NCBI RefSeq assembly: GCF_000738735.6
Contig: NC_046357.1
Location: 73,515,248-73,579,247 of the forward strand
Reading direction: 5' to 3'
Length of the DNA: 64,000 nt
Origin: Corvus cornix cornix
Lineage: Eukaryota; Chordata; Aves; Passeriformes; Corvidae
Part shown: piece by piece, positions 23,847 through 35,330 of the stretch
Numbering within the stretch: the first letter of the stretch is position 1
Layout of the letters: the number at the start of each line of letters is the position of its first letter
Position numbers and translations under genes: made by a program
Notes under the pieces: model-generated
What the model saw: only the letters and a program-made list of their open reading frames with translations
Database searches by the model: none
Told to the model about the DNA's origin: nothing

Positions 23847-26800
23847 GGATTGAGAGGCAGGATGTGAAAATAAAACACCAAATCTGGGATGAAAAGATGG
23901 CAGATATATTTCATTTAACTGTGGTAGAACCTGCTACAAATGAAAGGCCCAGGGCATGCACTGGGTGACTCCCAGATGTTGCAGGTGTGGCAGAGCTGAG
24001 TGAACTTGGCAATGTAAAAAACTGACATGGGTTATACTCATAAAACACATTCATAATTAAAATTTAAGGGACAGTGGGCATGGATAATGTTTAAATATCT
24101 AGAAATGTACATTCTTAATTCACCTGCAAATTGGAAACCCATGGGCAGTCCTGTGCCTGTACTAAACATAAATGCTGTAAAAGAATGATAAACTAAGATA
24201 AAAATAATAGTTTAATCTGGAATACCAGATTATTTAAGAATGTTAAGAATTGTTAAGAAGGACAACAAGTTTTGATGGATTTATATTCTTATCTCATGCA
24301 TCTCCTTAGTGAATTTTTGGAACAACCTAACGTGTCACGACAGAAAGAATTGTCAGCCAGCCAAGATGCTGAAGCAATCAGAGCAAGAAACAAATTTATT
24401 TTTCCGCCTTCAAGACAGATTTCTTACTCAAAGTGAAGGAGAGATTCACAGCACTAAAGTCGGCTCTGTAAGATTCACAGTAGTACAACAAAGAAGAAAC
24501 TTTTCCGTTGTTGCACCCATAGGAAAATGTCCCAGCTGAGATGCTGTAAACCAGCATCTCTGGCTGCAGAATTTAAGGGAAGAGGCAAAATTGTGCTTTA
24601 ATTGATTATTTGGGAAATTCCAGTAAATGCTGGTTAAGAATATTTACAAAGTGGTGATCTGGTGTTGCTAAAGCAGGAATTAACTTTCTCTTGCATGGCC
24701 CCAAAAATTCTGGTATCTGTAACTTGCTATCTGCTGAATGAGGCTCTTCCTACTCTGTAATTTTTGTTCATAAAGTTAAATGATCTAGCTGAGAGAAAAT
24801 GCCTCTGTGAAGACCAGAAAACCTGAAGCCATTTAAATCAATGTGAATTTTACAAGATTTCATCACAAATGCACATTTTGATTCCATCTAAAGCACTTTC
24901 AGTCTTCGAAACCCAGCAGCCACAGGAGGAGGGTGCCCCTCCTCTACCAAATTAACAAAGTTTGACCAGAAAGATGATTCCTTTATGAGCTGAACTCAAA
25001 TGTGATTTAATCTTTTTTCTTCTCCCTTTTCTTAGCTGCAGATAGAGCCACCTGTGAGGCACCTCATACATTCTATGTCAGAGTTTTTTATCACTTTGAC
25101 CTCTTCAAAATTCTGTGTTTAATTGGTTAATACAAGCACTCCAAAGCATCAGAGAATGTGTTAAGTAACAAAATCCCCCTGGTCTCTTCAGCTGGTAAAA
25201 GCTCTGATGTGAACAGAAAATCTAACCATATTAGCATCCTATCATGAAGATAATTGCAAATAATTTTACTTATTCTTAATGAGCTGAGGAGTTTTTGGTT
25301 GTTCTTTTTTTTTTTTTTCTTTTTTTTTTTTTTTTTCCTTGTGGAATTCAAAGCTGACAAGAAGCTGAGTAAAATACTTGGTGGAAAAATGCCTGGTATA
25401 AAAATGATACTAAAGTACTTCGTAATTTACACTGTCTTGACCTGCATGAAGATTTTAAAGAATAGTTTCTAAACAGGTAAAATAATTTAGCACTCAGCGA
25501 AACGCACTAGTAATGATATTATACTAATAATCTTTACACGAAAAATACTTTTAGGGTATTACCTTCCACTGAATCAGTACCTTGCTGCTATCTAGAATAT
25601 TCTCACAGTCTCTTTTTATTCCCTTCTCAGTCAGTGAAAGAACAATTTTTTTTTACCATTTTCTGTCAAATCACACATTTCCTCTTCTACTGCTAGAACT
25701 GTCCTATTTTAAAAAAATCTCATTCAGTGTAGAATTATGTAATAATTTACATGGCAATATCATAGCTAAAAGCATCTCCTTACATGTAACTTTATAACTT
25801 TTACTTTCATCAAAGCACAGTTATAGGAAATGTGGATACAAGAGTTCCCCAGAGTCATAAATATTACAAGGAATAGAGCCCTTGACTGGATAAACTTCAA
25901 TATCTATGATACAGCAACAATAAAATGTTTCAGCAATTTTTTTTAATACTGAGAGTTTGAGTCAAAAATTTTTAACCAGGTACAGGTTTCAATTCCGAAT
26001 ATTAAATTGAATAAATAAGCCTAAAGATGAACAAATTAAGCGCTATAAACTGAAGAGATTAGGTGAAATAAGCCATGAACAGCAGTAGCTCTCAAGGGTC
26101 TTGATACATCATAACTAATTTTTAAAGAACATTGTGTTGTTTTCCTCCTGGATACCTGGAGGTAAAATGGAAGAAGGCTCTGGTATAAAATAAAAAAGGA
26201 GGGTTTTCTATTTTCTGCAGGTGAAGGATTTAACATGAGCTGTAAATTTAATCCTGGAGAGATAATTCAGCCATTGGTGGGAACAAGTTTCTAGTTTTAG
26301 ATTCATCCTACTTGGTAATGAGAAGTAGCGGAGAATAAGTCTTGTGAGTATTTGCTACGGAGTGTATGAGAACAACAAACTATGGAGAATGCAGTCCCCA
26401 CAGTACTGGTCAAAGGTTTACATTATTCTGCTTTTTCGCCTTCCTGAAAGAGAGTCTTTAATTTCTAGATTTAAAATTTGGGATGTGGATATTTATGCTA
26501 TGAAGATAAATCACAAAATAACCAAACCAAACCCAAACCAAACCAACGAACAAAAAACCCCAAAGAAACCCAACCTAAAACACCCCTTCATCTTGTGAGA
26601 TGGATTTCTTTTAATAAGAGAAATATTTGCAACCAAAAAAAAGTAACACATGAAAGCCATTAAAACAATTATTTTAAAAACTAGAATTTAGAAGTCAAAA
26701 AATATGCTGGTACACCAAATACTTGCTGGTGACATGGGTTCAGATCTTTTTCCACATAAGGAATGTGATGAATGATTGTGAGACCCCACACTCCAGGACT

Positions 26801-29084
26801 AATAAACGTAATCCACGTAAACAAGAAACCCAATATTATACTTTTATTTTCAGTTTTGGAATATCTTTAGAATTTGACAGAACTTATAACAGGAACATTC
26901 AAAGCTGTGGGGAAAAAAAAAGCGAGTTCAATTTCCTCAAGAAATTGACCCTCATGGATGCTTGGGTTAATTAATGTGCAAATCAGGATACAATTTTATC
27001 TTCTGACCAGGCTTTGGCATCCAAGAAAAATCTGGTGAAATAACAACATCTGAAAAAAGAAATCAAAAAATACCAAGTTATATTTTACAAGGCCCAGACA
27101 CATTAGCCAGGATGTTGAGAACAAAGGCTGCTCTGTTTCTGGTCAAACACTGGTTGGTAAAATGTTGTTTAACAAACTGAACAATGTGCTTGATATGATT
27201 ATCAGAGGTGCACATGTATAAGGTCTGGCACCAAAGGTGAAATAAAAAATCTGAGGTTCTGCCTTTTCTCTAAAACATGGCCTGAATAAAGCTGCAGGGA
27301 GTTCAGAAAATCAAAGTGTCAGCACAGGAGAAAGAAGATTTCTTTCAGTAATAGAAATCACGTGTTTTTTTCAAGTTTTCTTTTTTTTTTTTTTTTTTAC
27401 CACTTGTAATGTTTTACTGACAAGTCTAAAAAACAAACTTATGCGGGAGGAAAGCAACGTTATTTCTATCCAGGAATAAGCTGTACCAGGCAGATAATAA
27501 TCCCCCAAAATTAACCAAGAAGTCTTTCAGTAATGGAAAACTCAAAATTCTTAACATTTGGGATGAAACACACGTTTGAATCATTTCACCTCATTGAGAG
27601 ACACCACAGTGGGGGGAACCCTGGAACAGTCTGATTAGGAAAGGAGCAATAGTTTAAAAGCTCTAGAGGTCAATATGTAGCCAGAAAAAGTCAGGAGTGA
27701 TTGCAACTGGCACATTTCTCCATCTAGGAAGTCAGCAATTATTTCCAGGGTCAGGTGTACATATATATTATTTTAGTATATTTTCTGACAAATGCTTTTG
27801 TTCCAAAAATGAAAAACCTACAGTTCTGATATTGTTAAGGTGGTTCCACAAACTATGTGAGTATTGACAGAAACTGCCCCTGCAGAGGTAGTGGAGGGAT
27901 TCAAAGCTTGCTGGACGGAGTGCTTCAAGGGACTATTTCAAGCACAAATGCATTTACCAGAGTAGTCATGTAACTTCTGCTATAAATATAATGTTTTCTC
28001 ATTACAATTTCCCTTAGCACTATTCAGTGAACTACAGTGCTTTCCCAAGACCATCGTTTGTTTTATTTCACCATTTGATTCCTTGGCTACAGATAAGAGC
28101 TACATGTTAATCACAAGAAGTAAATAAAACAGACAGTTTTACAGGGTTATTTTACTTAAGGTATTGTTAAAAGTTCTAATCAAAACCAGGGATACTATAT
28201 ACATTTTCCTTACTTAATTTCCTTATTGTTCAGAAATGTTCTCAGTTTAAAAGCAGTTTTCTGGAGATCCTTTTTCTTTTTGTTTGTTGGAATTTTTTTT
28301 GGTGGTTGTTGTTGTTCACTTCATTTTTTCTTTTGTAGAAAGTTTTCCATGCGTTTAAAAATGCAGAATGTTTTCCAGAGTATGCCCCAGAGTCTGATTA
28401 CTCAAGAAGGGCCTTCACTCATTCCCCCGCTACAAAAGCACAACCCCATCAGTCATTTGATTCACAATCTGATTCTCAAATTTCTGCTGACAGTCCTAAC
28501 ATGGTGCAAAAACTCTTGTGTCTAAATAGTACTGGTAAAAGACACACATTAGCACCAATTTTTGAGGCAGTTCTTAAATATAAGTGGTATTCCCAATAAA
28601 GAATGTCATTGGCAAGGCTGTGCCTATTCCATCTTGGATAGAGCATAGAAAATGCCCACTGATCATGGTGACAATCCAGTTTTAGAAGCAAAACAGACAA
28701 ATATATTTTCAATAAATAATATTAAGTGTCCCTTGTTTATTAATACAAAGTTATAGCAGCAGGAGCAAAGATTGTATGAAATAGATAGCACATATACAGT
28801 TACTACAAGAGACAAGGCATAACAACAGAATTATGATGCACTGTTAGCTTTGTCTGCCTGACTGAAATAGACATGAAAACCACCTAGATCTAGCAAAGAA
28901 AGAATCTAGAGATGTGAGCCACTGCTGGGTTTTGCAGGTGGTTAAGGGTCAATTGTGTGACACACAGATAAACCTTCCAGAGATTTGGAGACAAATTTGG
29001 AGCAAAATTCTTTCTACAGGTGCCATGTCATGTCATACAGTAATATAATAAAAGACTGGCAGTGGAATAAGAAATGCCATTATA
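23847..29084. other. Unique AT-rich sequence, about 5.2 kb
   Basis: No gene or recognised transposon. It holds T-rich runs near 25306-25336 and 27381-27398, a CAAAC-type low-complexity patch near 26518-26560 and a perfect 8-bp hairpin GAGGAGGG/CCCTCCTC at 24926-24944. A stronger hairpin is listed separately. Confidence 0.45.
24533..24566. repeat. Short perfect hairpin
   Basis: GAGATGCTG at 24538-24546 and CAGCATCTC at 24552-24560 are exact inverted copies with a 5-base loop. The stem resumes after a small bulge with CAGC (24533) and GCTG (24563). It is too short for a typical microRNA precursor and has no T-run after it. Confidence 0.7.
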
Positions 29085-29987
29085 GATATAGACACAGATT
29101 ATACAGATAGAGAGAGAGAGAGAAAGAAAGAAAAGAAAGAAAGAAAAAGAAGAAAAAGAAAAAGAAAAAGAAAAAGAAAAAGAAAAAGAAAAAGAAAAAG
29201 AAAAAGAAAAAGAAAAAGAAAAAGAAAAAGAAAAAGAAAAAGAGAAAAAGAAAAAGAAAAAGAAAAAGAAAAAGAAAAAGAAAAAGAAAAAGAAAAAGAA
29301 AAGAAAAGAGAAAAAGAAAAGAAAAGAAAAGAAAAGAAAAGAAAAGAAAAAGAAAAAGAAAAGAGAAAAAGAAAAAGAAAAAGAAAAAGAAAAGAAAAAG
29401 AGAAAAAGAAAAAGAAAAAGAAAAAAGAAAAAGAAAAAAGAGAAAAAGAAAAGAAAAAGAAAAAGAAAAGAGAAAAAGAAAAAGAAAAAGAGAAAAAGAA
29501 AAAGAAAAAGAAAAAGAAAAAGAAAAGAAAAAGAAAAAGAAAAAGAAAAAGAAAAAGAAAAAGAAAAAGAAAAAGAAAAAGAAAAAGAAAAAGAGAAAAA
29601 GAAAGAGAAAAAGAAAAAGAAAAAGAAAAAGAAAAAGAAAAAGAAAAAGAAAAAGAAAAAGAAAAAGAAAAAGAAGAAAAAAAAGGAAAAGAAAAAGAAA
29701 GAAAAAGAAAAAGAAAAAGAAAAAGAAAAAGAAAAAGAAAAAGAAAAAGAAAAAAAAGAAAAAGAAAAAGAAAAAGAAAAAAAAGAAAGAAAGACAGAAA
29801 GAAAGAAAGAAATGATACACAGGCAGGCAGACATATAAATATAGATACAGATATGGATATACAGAGAGAGATATATGGCTATACCGAGGATATATAGATA
29901 AATACTGTTATAGACAGATACAGATAAATATATAGATACACATATAACTAGATACAGATAGTATATGTATGTGATGATACAGATATG
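29085..29987. repeat. Compound purine microsatellite: GATA - GA - GAAA - (GAAAAA)n - GAAA - GATA
   Basis: The core from about 29120 to 29805 is a purine tract of GAAAAA hexamers, with GAAAA pentamer patches (for example 29318-29350) and GAGAAAAA slips. On both sides it passes through GAAA tetramers. On the left this becomes (GA)n and then ATAGATATAGACACAG-type sequence. On the right it becomes GACA/GGCA and then degenerate ATAGATACAGATA repeats up to the CR1. The open frame of over 300 phenylalanine/serine/leucine codons on the minus strand is a product of this tract, not a gene. The exact length is unreliable in short-read assemblies. Confidence 0.95.
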
Positions 29988-30795
29988 ACACAGAATCACA
30001 GAGAAACAGAATCATTTATTTAGAAAAGATCTCCAAGGCCATTGAGTCCAGCCTGTGCCCTATGCCCACCCTGTCCCCAGCCCAGGGCACTGAGTGCCAC
30101 CTCCAGCCCTGCCTCGGACACCTCCAGGCATGGGCACTCCAAACCTCCCTGGGCAGCCCCTGCCAAGGCCTGAGCACCCTTTCCATGGGGAAATTCCTGC
30201 TGCTGTCCACCCTGAGCCTGCCCTGGCCCAGCCTGAGGCTGTTCCCTCTCCTCCTGTCCCTGTTCCCTGGCAGCAGAGCCCGACCCCCCCGGCTGCCCCC
30301 TCCTGTCAGGGACTTGTGCAGAGCCACAAGGTCCCCCCTGAGCCTCCTTTGCTCCAGCCTGAGCCCCTTTCCCAGCTCCCTCAGCCGCTCCTGGGGCTCC
30401 AGCCCCTCCCCAGCTCCGTTCCCTGCCCTGGACACTCCAGTCCCTCAAGGTCTCTCTTGACATGAGGGGCCCAGAGCTGCCCCAGGATCTGAGGTGGTCC
30501 CTCAGCAGTGCCAGCACAGGGACGGTCACTGCCCTGCTCCTGCTGCCACGCCATGGCTGGGACAGCCCAGTGGCCATTGGCCTCTTGGCCCCTGGGCACC
30601 CCTGGGCTGTGTCCAGCTGCTGTCACCAGCACCCCCAGGGCCTTTTCCAGCTCTCCAGCCCCTCTGCCCCAGCCTGGAGCTGCAGGGGGTTGGTGTGATC
30701 CAAGGGCGGGGCCCAAGACTGGATGTTGTTGACCTCACACTGTTGGTCTCATCCCACTGATCCTGTCCAAATCCCTCTGCAGAGCCACCCTGAAG
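29988..30795 (-). mobile_element. CR1 LINE 3' fragment with reverse-transcriptase C-terminal remains
   Basis: About 0.8 kb, GC-rich. On the minus strand, translated pieces match the end of CR1 ORF2: LWAPHVKRDLEGLE (near 30470), a QERLRELGKGLRLEQRRLRG stretch (near 30370), LRLGQGRLRVDSSRNF (near 30220) and LPREVWSAHAW (near 30150). The 3' untranslated part near 30000-30060 has the complement of AGATCTCCAAGGCC and GAATCACAGA. Frame changes show that it is dead. The 3' terminus abuts the GATA-type repeat at 29987, so the short tandem repeat that normally ends CR1 merges with that tract. The right edge at about 30795 is a sharp change from GC-rich to AT-rich, the 5' truncation point. Confidence 0.92.
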
Positions 30796-33700
30796 ACAAT
30801 TTTTACTCAAGCAACTTTCCTTAAATTTACCATGATTCGTCTCTTACCATCTTCTTGTCTCTTTCTCATCAGGTAAAAAGATACTATAAATTGTGCAACA
30901 ACATCAGGTTTCTTAAACTCTCAGGAACTTGATGTAAACTAAGTTACCAAATACATACATAGTGACTACTCCAACTCTTGTATTGATAAAAGTATTGAAA
31001 AAGAGGATGCAGTATCTAAGGCAAACAAAAGAGAAACACACATGACACAAATTCATAATTCTTACATTACATACGTAAAACAAGGGAAATTTTAACAGTT
31101 AAGATAAACTAATTAAAATCTGAAATCTCTGACAATTACCAGTACACCACAGATTTTCATATTTGGGGATATTTGAAAAGAAAAACAAACAAAAGAAGAC
31201 CCAACAAAACAAAGAAACAAACACAGCATACACACAAAACCCTAATTGGTTAAAATTCTCACTTAGAGTTGCCAGTAGTTTTCCAGCTTCAAAATGAGAA
31301 CCTACAGCTTGGCTCATGTGAAAACTTTTGTGTCACCAGCAAATTTCTGATTTCAGAAGTAGAACTCATATAGACAAAGGAGGTTCCTGCTCCAAGGCAA
31401 CAATTGAATGAATCCAATGGATTGCTATAAAAATCTAAATCATATTTATAATTTGGCTATAGAGGCAAAAGTTTTGTTTTGATCTCCTTATAACCCTAGT
31501 GTTCATTTGCAGGTCTTTAAATCCTCATTGAACCAGTGAATTTCATGAGCTATAGGAGCATCTGACTCTTAATTATCTCATTTGTCCTCAAAGTTGTGCT
31601 CTCTCTATGAAGCAAGACATCAAGACAGAATAAAGGTGATCAGCACTTTAGCAATTTATAAACAAAACTATTCTCCTTTCACTTTTCCCTTTCTGTTTCA
31701 GAGCACAACTTCACTCAGTATTGCAAACAAAACACCTTTCCTGTGCTTGCTCTTCTTCAATGTCCCTGAGGGAAATGTTTCTCCTTGAAAAGAGAGAACT
31801 TCCTCATCTGAATTTGCTATTTTCCTCAAACAAGTAAGTAGAATAAAATACATCCACATTTCTTCCATGACTCTCCATAATTAAAACTATGAATTTTATG
31901 GTGGCCATCCTTAGAAGAAATAAAAAGAATCTCGTGTCTAGATATATATCTGCTAAGACATCAGGGCATGCAGTTCTGTCTTGGAGCAAGAGGATAACAC
32001 AATGACCTCCTGAGGTCTGCACCAAAATTATTTTTTTATTTCTGTGATAAAATTACAATTTCTATTATTTTATTTGTTTTTGTGCATGTAAGTTTTCTGG
32101 GATGATGATTTTGTGTCAAAATTAGTTCTTTCTATAATTTAAGCCTATTACTTTTTTTCAAGACAATGTTTGAGAATTTAGAGTCATTATTTCATCTCTT
32201 AGATTTGTTGGCAAAGGTAGACATTTACACCGGAATAACAATACCTTTTTCTTTCAACATGCATTCAGACATTACATGCAACTTGACTTATAATTTGCAT
32301 TGGGAAAAGAAGCAAGGAAAAAAAAAGGATACAAAATGAAAAGAAAAAAATATGCAGAAATACAAACAAGCATCTCTTGTGCCTACTCTGCAATTAATTA
32401 ATCTTAACATAATACTGCTCAAGCATTGTAGTATAATTTGGGGCTATTTGTAAAAGTGTAACCAGCCCAGTAATATGATTGTTAATATGTATTCATGCAT
32501 GGAAATATATTTAAAAAAACCCCCATCAAATTAAAAATGTAGTCATAGTGATAGAAAAGAGCAATTAGTAGAAAAGCCTTGTCAGCATAAAACTTAAAAA
32601 GCCTGAACAGAACCAAACCAAACCAAACCAAATAAGAAAACTAAAATCATGTGGACCTCCTCAAAACTAGAGACTGGGAAATAATGTTTCTTGTCTTTGC
32701 AAGGTGGGATGACAGGGCTTTGATACTTCTTAGGTCAGACAGGAGTTTCTCAGAGTCTCAGTGACAAAACATGAACACACAAGCCAAAATAAGCAAATGT
32801 AAAACAAATGTTAGATTCGGCTGTTTATCTGTTTTAGCTATCACAAGCTTCATCTGGAGCACTAGTGTCTGAGCAAGTATCTGGTTATCAATGACATTTC
32901 ACAGCCATTGATTACCCCTCATATTTTGTCCTGCATTAATTTTTCTTCAAATTCTACCTACTTAAACCTGCGTATTCCCACTCCCACTTTCCTCATTCCA
33001 AAATGTTTTGTAAATTCTATGCCACATCCTCTGTTTTTTTGTTTCATTTTGTTTAGTTTTGGGGGGGTTTTTGTTTTTTGTTTGTTTGTTTTTTTATTGT
33101 TTTTGCTTTCTTTTCAGCAAATATCATTCTGTCATCATTATGGTACACAGAGCTGCCAACAATACATACACTGTGAAATTTTCTTCCCACCACAGAATTT
33201 TGCAAAAATAAGTATATCAACCCTAACATCCTTTTTTGAGAGTTTCAATCATTTTTATCAGAGCAAGAAACAACACACTTTTGGAGCTTCATGTAATATT
33301 GAATAGGCTGTTCAGAGTGACTTAGAGGTCCCTGTACCCTTCTAACAGCATAATAGTGCATTTGCTTAGTTAAAGTATCTAAATTTATCTGGAAATATGT
33401 TACTGGACCATACAGGATAGGTAGCATCAGTAAGTGTTGGGAAAACATACAAGAAATGCAAATGCAATTAAAAAATGGCTTGTCAAAATATGGCCTTATG
33501 CACTTTGTAATATTAATATTATCTTTATAAATATCTGCAGATAATTTGGTGATCACACCACATAACACCTTGGGTTTGTTGGCTTTTTTCTGTTTCCTTT
33601 TAGATACTGTTTTACAAGCCAGAGATTTTATTTTCACTGTGAAATAATATAAAAAATACAAAGCGTATAAAAATATAAATATGCCTATCCATTGCAGCAA

Positions 33701-33974
33701 TCAGCAATGAATGTCTGCCCTCACTCTTTGTACTTCTGCATAAATTTTCTGGAGGTTGTGGATTGGGCTCTACACAGCCCCTCAAGGGGAAAAAAAATAT
33801 ACAGATACCTGTCAGCTCAAAATAGGAAGATAATAAATATAATAAAATATTGAGGAAGTATATGTACAGCTTTTTACCAGCTAAGCTCATAGTTCAATGC
33901 CTTAGAAAGCCTCGGACAGCCTAGAGAGGTAGCATGGGCAATCCAGCATTTCACTAGCTCTGAAAGTGGCAAAA
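30796..33974. other. Unique AT-rich sequence, about 3.2 kb
   Basis: No gene recognised. AACCA repeats lie near 32606-32632 and a T/G-rich low-complexity stretch at about 33020-33110. A 151-codon minus-strand frame (33245-33700) is discussed among the rejected items. Confidence 0.45.
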
Positions 33975-34330
33975 TGGTAGCTGCAAAGCTGATACCACCA
34001 GCAGAAGCAAAGAGGGAGAAATATAGCTCTCAGCTTGCCTAATTTCCCGCAATTAGAAGCTTTCCAAAAGAAACAGAATCACACAGATGCTCGCAGAAAG
34101 AGTTGCAAAGCCAAAGAGGGTAGGCTCCCCCTTTGTCCTTTCTTTTATTCGGTGAAGGGGAAAGTGGAGGACTGGGGGCAGACCCAGGGTGACTGGCCAA
34201 TCAGACTCTGCTAAAGAGTTGAGTTACATTTGGTTTTGCCCGTGCTTTGGAACAAAGGAGTTCAGAGCACATGGCATACGCAAGCGTCTTGGGGAGGGGC
34301 AGGGGCAGCTCAGAGCAGGCAGCAACAAAA
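33975..34330 (-). mobile_element. Probable ERV LTR (LTR family D), edges uncertain
   Basis: On the minus strand this has promoter-like order. A CCAAT/ATTGG element at 34197-34201 is followed about 45 bp downstream by CGAATAAAAG (34142-34151), which could serve as a TATA variant or an AATAAA signal. Then come a pyrimidine-rich leader and a GCAACTCTTTCTGCGAGCATC stretch that looks like U5 of bird class II ERVs. No coding retroviral sequence is next to it. I could not find a target duplication or firm TG/CA ends. Confidence 0.5.
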
Positions 34331-34440
34331 TATATTGTTATTTTGTAATAACAAATAACAGTAATAAAATAATAATAGCATTAAAAATAATAAAAATAAC
34401 AATAATATTAACAACAATACTAAAAATATTCTAAGACTAA
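34331..34440. repeat. A/T-rich low-complexity tract
   Basis: Irregular AATA/AACA repeats on the upstream side of the LTR at 33975-34330. Confidence 0.8.
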
Positions 34441-34839
34441 CAAGACGAGGAGAAAAATAAAACAGAATGTAAAGAGGGGGAATTATTCACCTTCCTTTTA
34501 CCTGATGGCCTCCTACAGGTTGGTGTTCTTACCTAGGATAGGAAAGACCTGGGCTGTGCCTCCACCCGTATCCACCTCTGTTATTCTCCTGAAAAATGCT
34601 GTTAGCCCTAACGTTTAAAGAAAACACATTTGAATGTGAATTTGAAGGATTCAAATGAAGAATTTGAATGTCTTTGCTGGTATCTTTAGGATTTATTAAA
34701 CAGATTACTTTATATTTATTTTAGCAGAGTACAGAGAGATCTTTTTGAGGTCTCCACACCTTTATTGGAGTGTGTTCCCCACTGCCAGCAGCTGCCAGTT
34801 CCTGAGAGCTTATGGAATAACACTCTTTGTTAATAAAAT
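34441..34839. other. Unique sequence between two LTRs
   Basis: No gag, pol or env similarity and no gene recognised. Confidence 0.45.
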
Positions 34840-34977
34840 TGTGACAGGTTAGGGTTCGAGGATTGCTGGTGATAGAGTCTTACTGCAAAAATGTATTCAG
34901 AGCAATACACAGACAAACTGTAATCCCCAGCAAAAGCCACTTTGAGACAATCTTTAATGGGATTACACTGTGCTTCT

Positions 34978-35000
34978 CACACAACATAATGTGTTGTGTG
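34978..35000. repeat. Hairpin in LTR C R region
   Basis: CACACAACA and TGTTGTGTG are exact inverted copies around a 5-base loop. In the LTR transcript it would sit between the start site and the ATTAAA signal. Confidence 0.75.
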
Positions 35001-35169
35001 TCCCCATGGATGAGGAGAGAGGTTCAGCCCATCCATTGATCACAGAAGCTGTGCTGGGACTTCTCTCCATTCTCGGGTTGCTTTTATACTCTTTCTTCAC
35101 AATTAGGTGGAGCTTGAGTGACTTTAGTTGTACGTCATAATCAGTGAGAGGTGGTTGTACCTTGGAGTC

Positions 35170-35292
35170 AGGTAACTTTGGGATGGATGTCCATGTCAGT
35201 ATTACATCTGAGGTGATTTTGGGGTAGAGATTCACGTCAGGGTTACATGTCAAGTAACTTTGGGAAGGATGTCCAAGTCAGTGTTACCTCTG
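35170..35292 (-). repeat. Three 41-bp direct repeats in LTR U3
   Basis: Units at 35170-35210, 35211-35251 and 35252-35292 share length, the TTTGGG block, a GTCAG block and TTAC near the end. A partial fourth copy starts at 35293. Unit 1 and unit 3 are closest; unit 2 has diverged more and carries CACGTCAG, a CRE-like half site. Repeats just upstream of a TATA box are typical of LTR enhancers. Confidence 0.85.
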
Positions 35293-35330
35293 AACAGTGA
35301 TTTTGCCATGGTTGCTGGCTTCTTTTACCT

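Larger units (their letters stand above)
34840..35330 (-). mobile_element. Probable solo LTR (LTR family C) with repeated U3
   Basis: The minus strand has full LTR architecture. U3 contains three 41-bp direct repeats (35170-35292). A TATA box TATAAAAG lies at 35081-35088 and an ATTAAA polyadenylation signal at 34953-34958, about 125 bp downstream. A U5 of about 110 bp ends in CTGTCACA at 34840. The R region includes a 9-bp hairpin (34978-35000). The 3' edge (34840) is likely; the 5' edge on the minus strand (near 35330 or somewhat beyond) is a guess and no target duplication was found. No retroviral coding sequence is adjacent. Confidence 0.68.

Noticed and set aside
29028..29999. 323-codon minus-strand open frame, rich in F, S and L
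   Set aside because: It is the translation of the (GAAAAA)n tract and its GATA flanks; several frames are open at once.
30016..30810. Several long frames on both strands
   Set aside because: They lie within the GC-rich CR1 fragment; only the minus-strand pieces match CR1 ORF2, and they are frame-broken.
33245..33700. 151-codon minus-strand frame, the longest outside obvious repeats
   Set aside because: No domain, AT-driven residues (K, I, Y, F), overlapped by another frame on the plus strand, no promoter or splice context. A frame this long is plausible by chance in 64 kb of six-frame AT-rich DNA.
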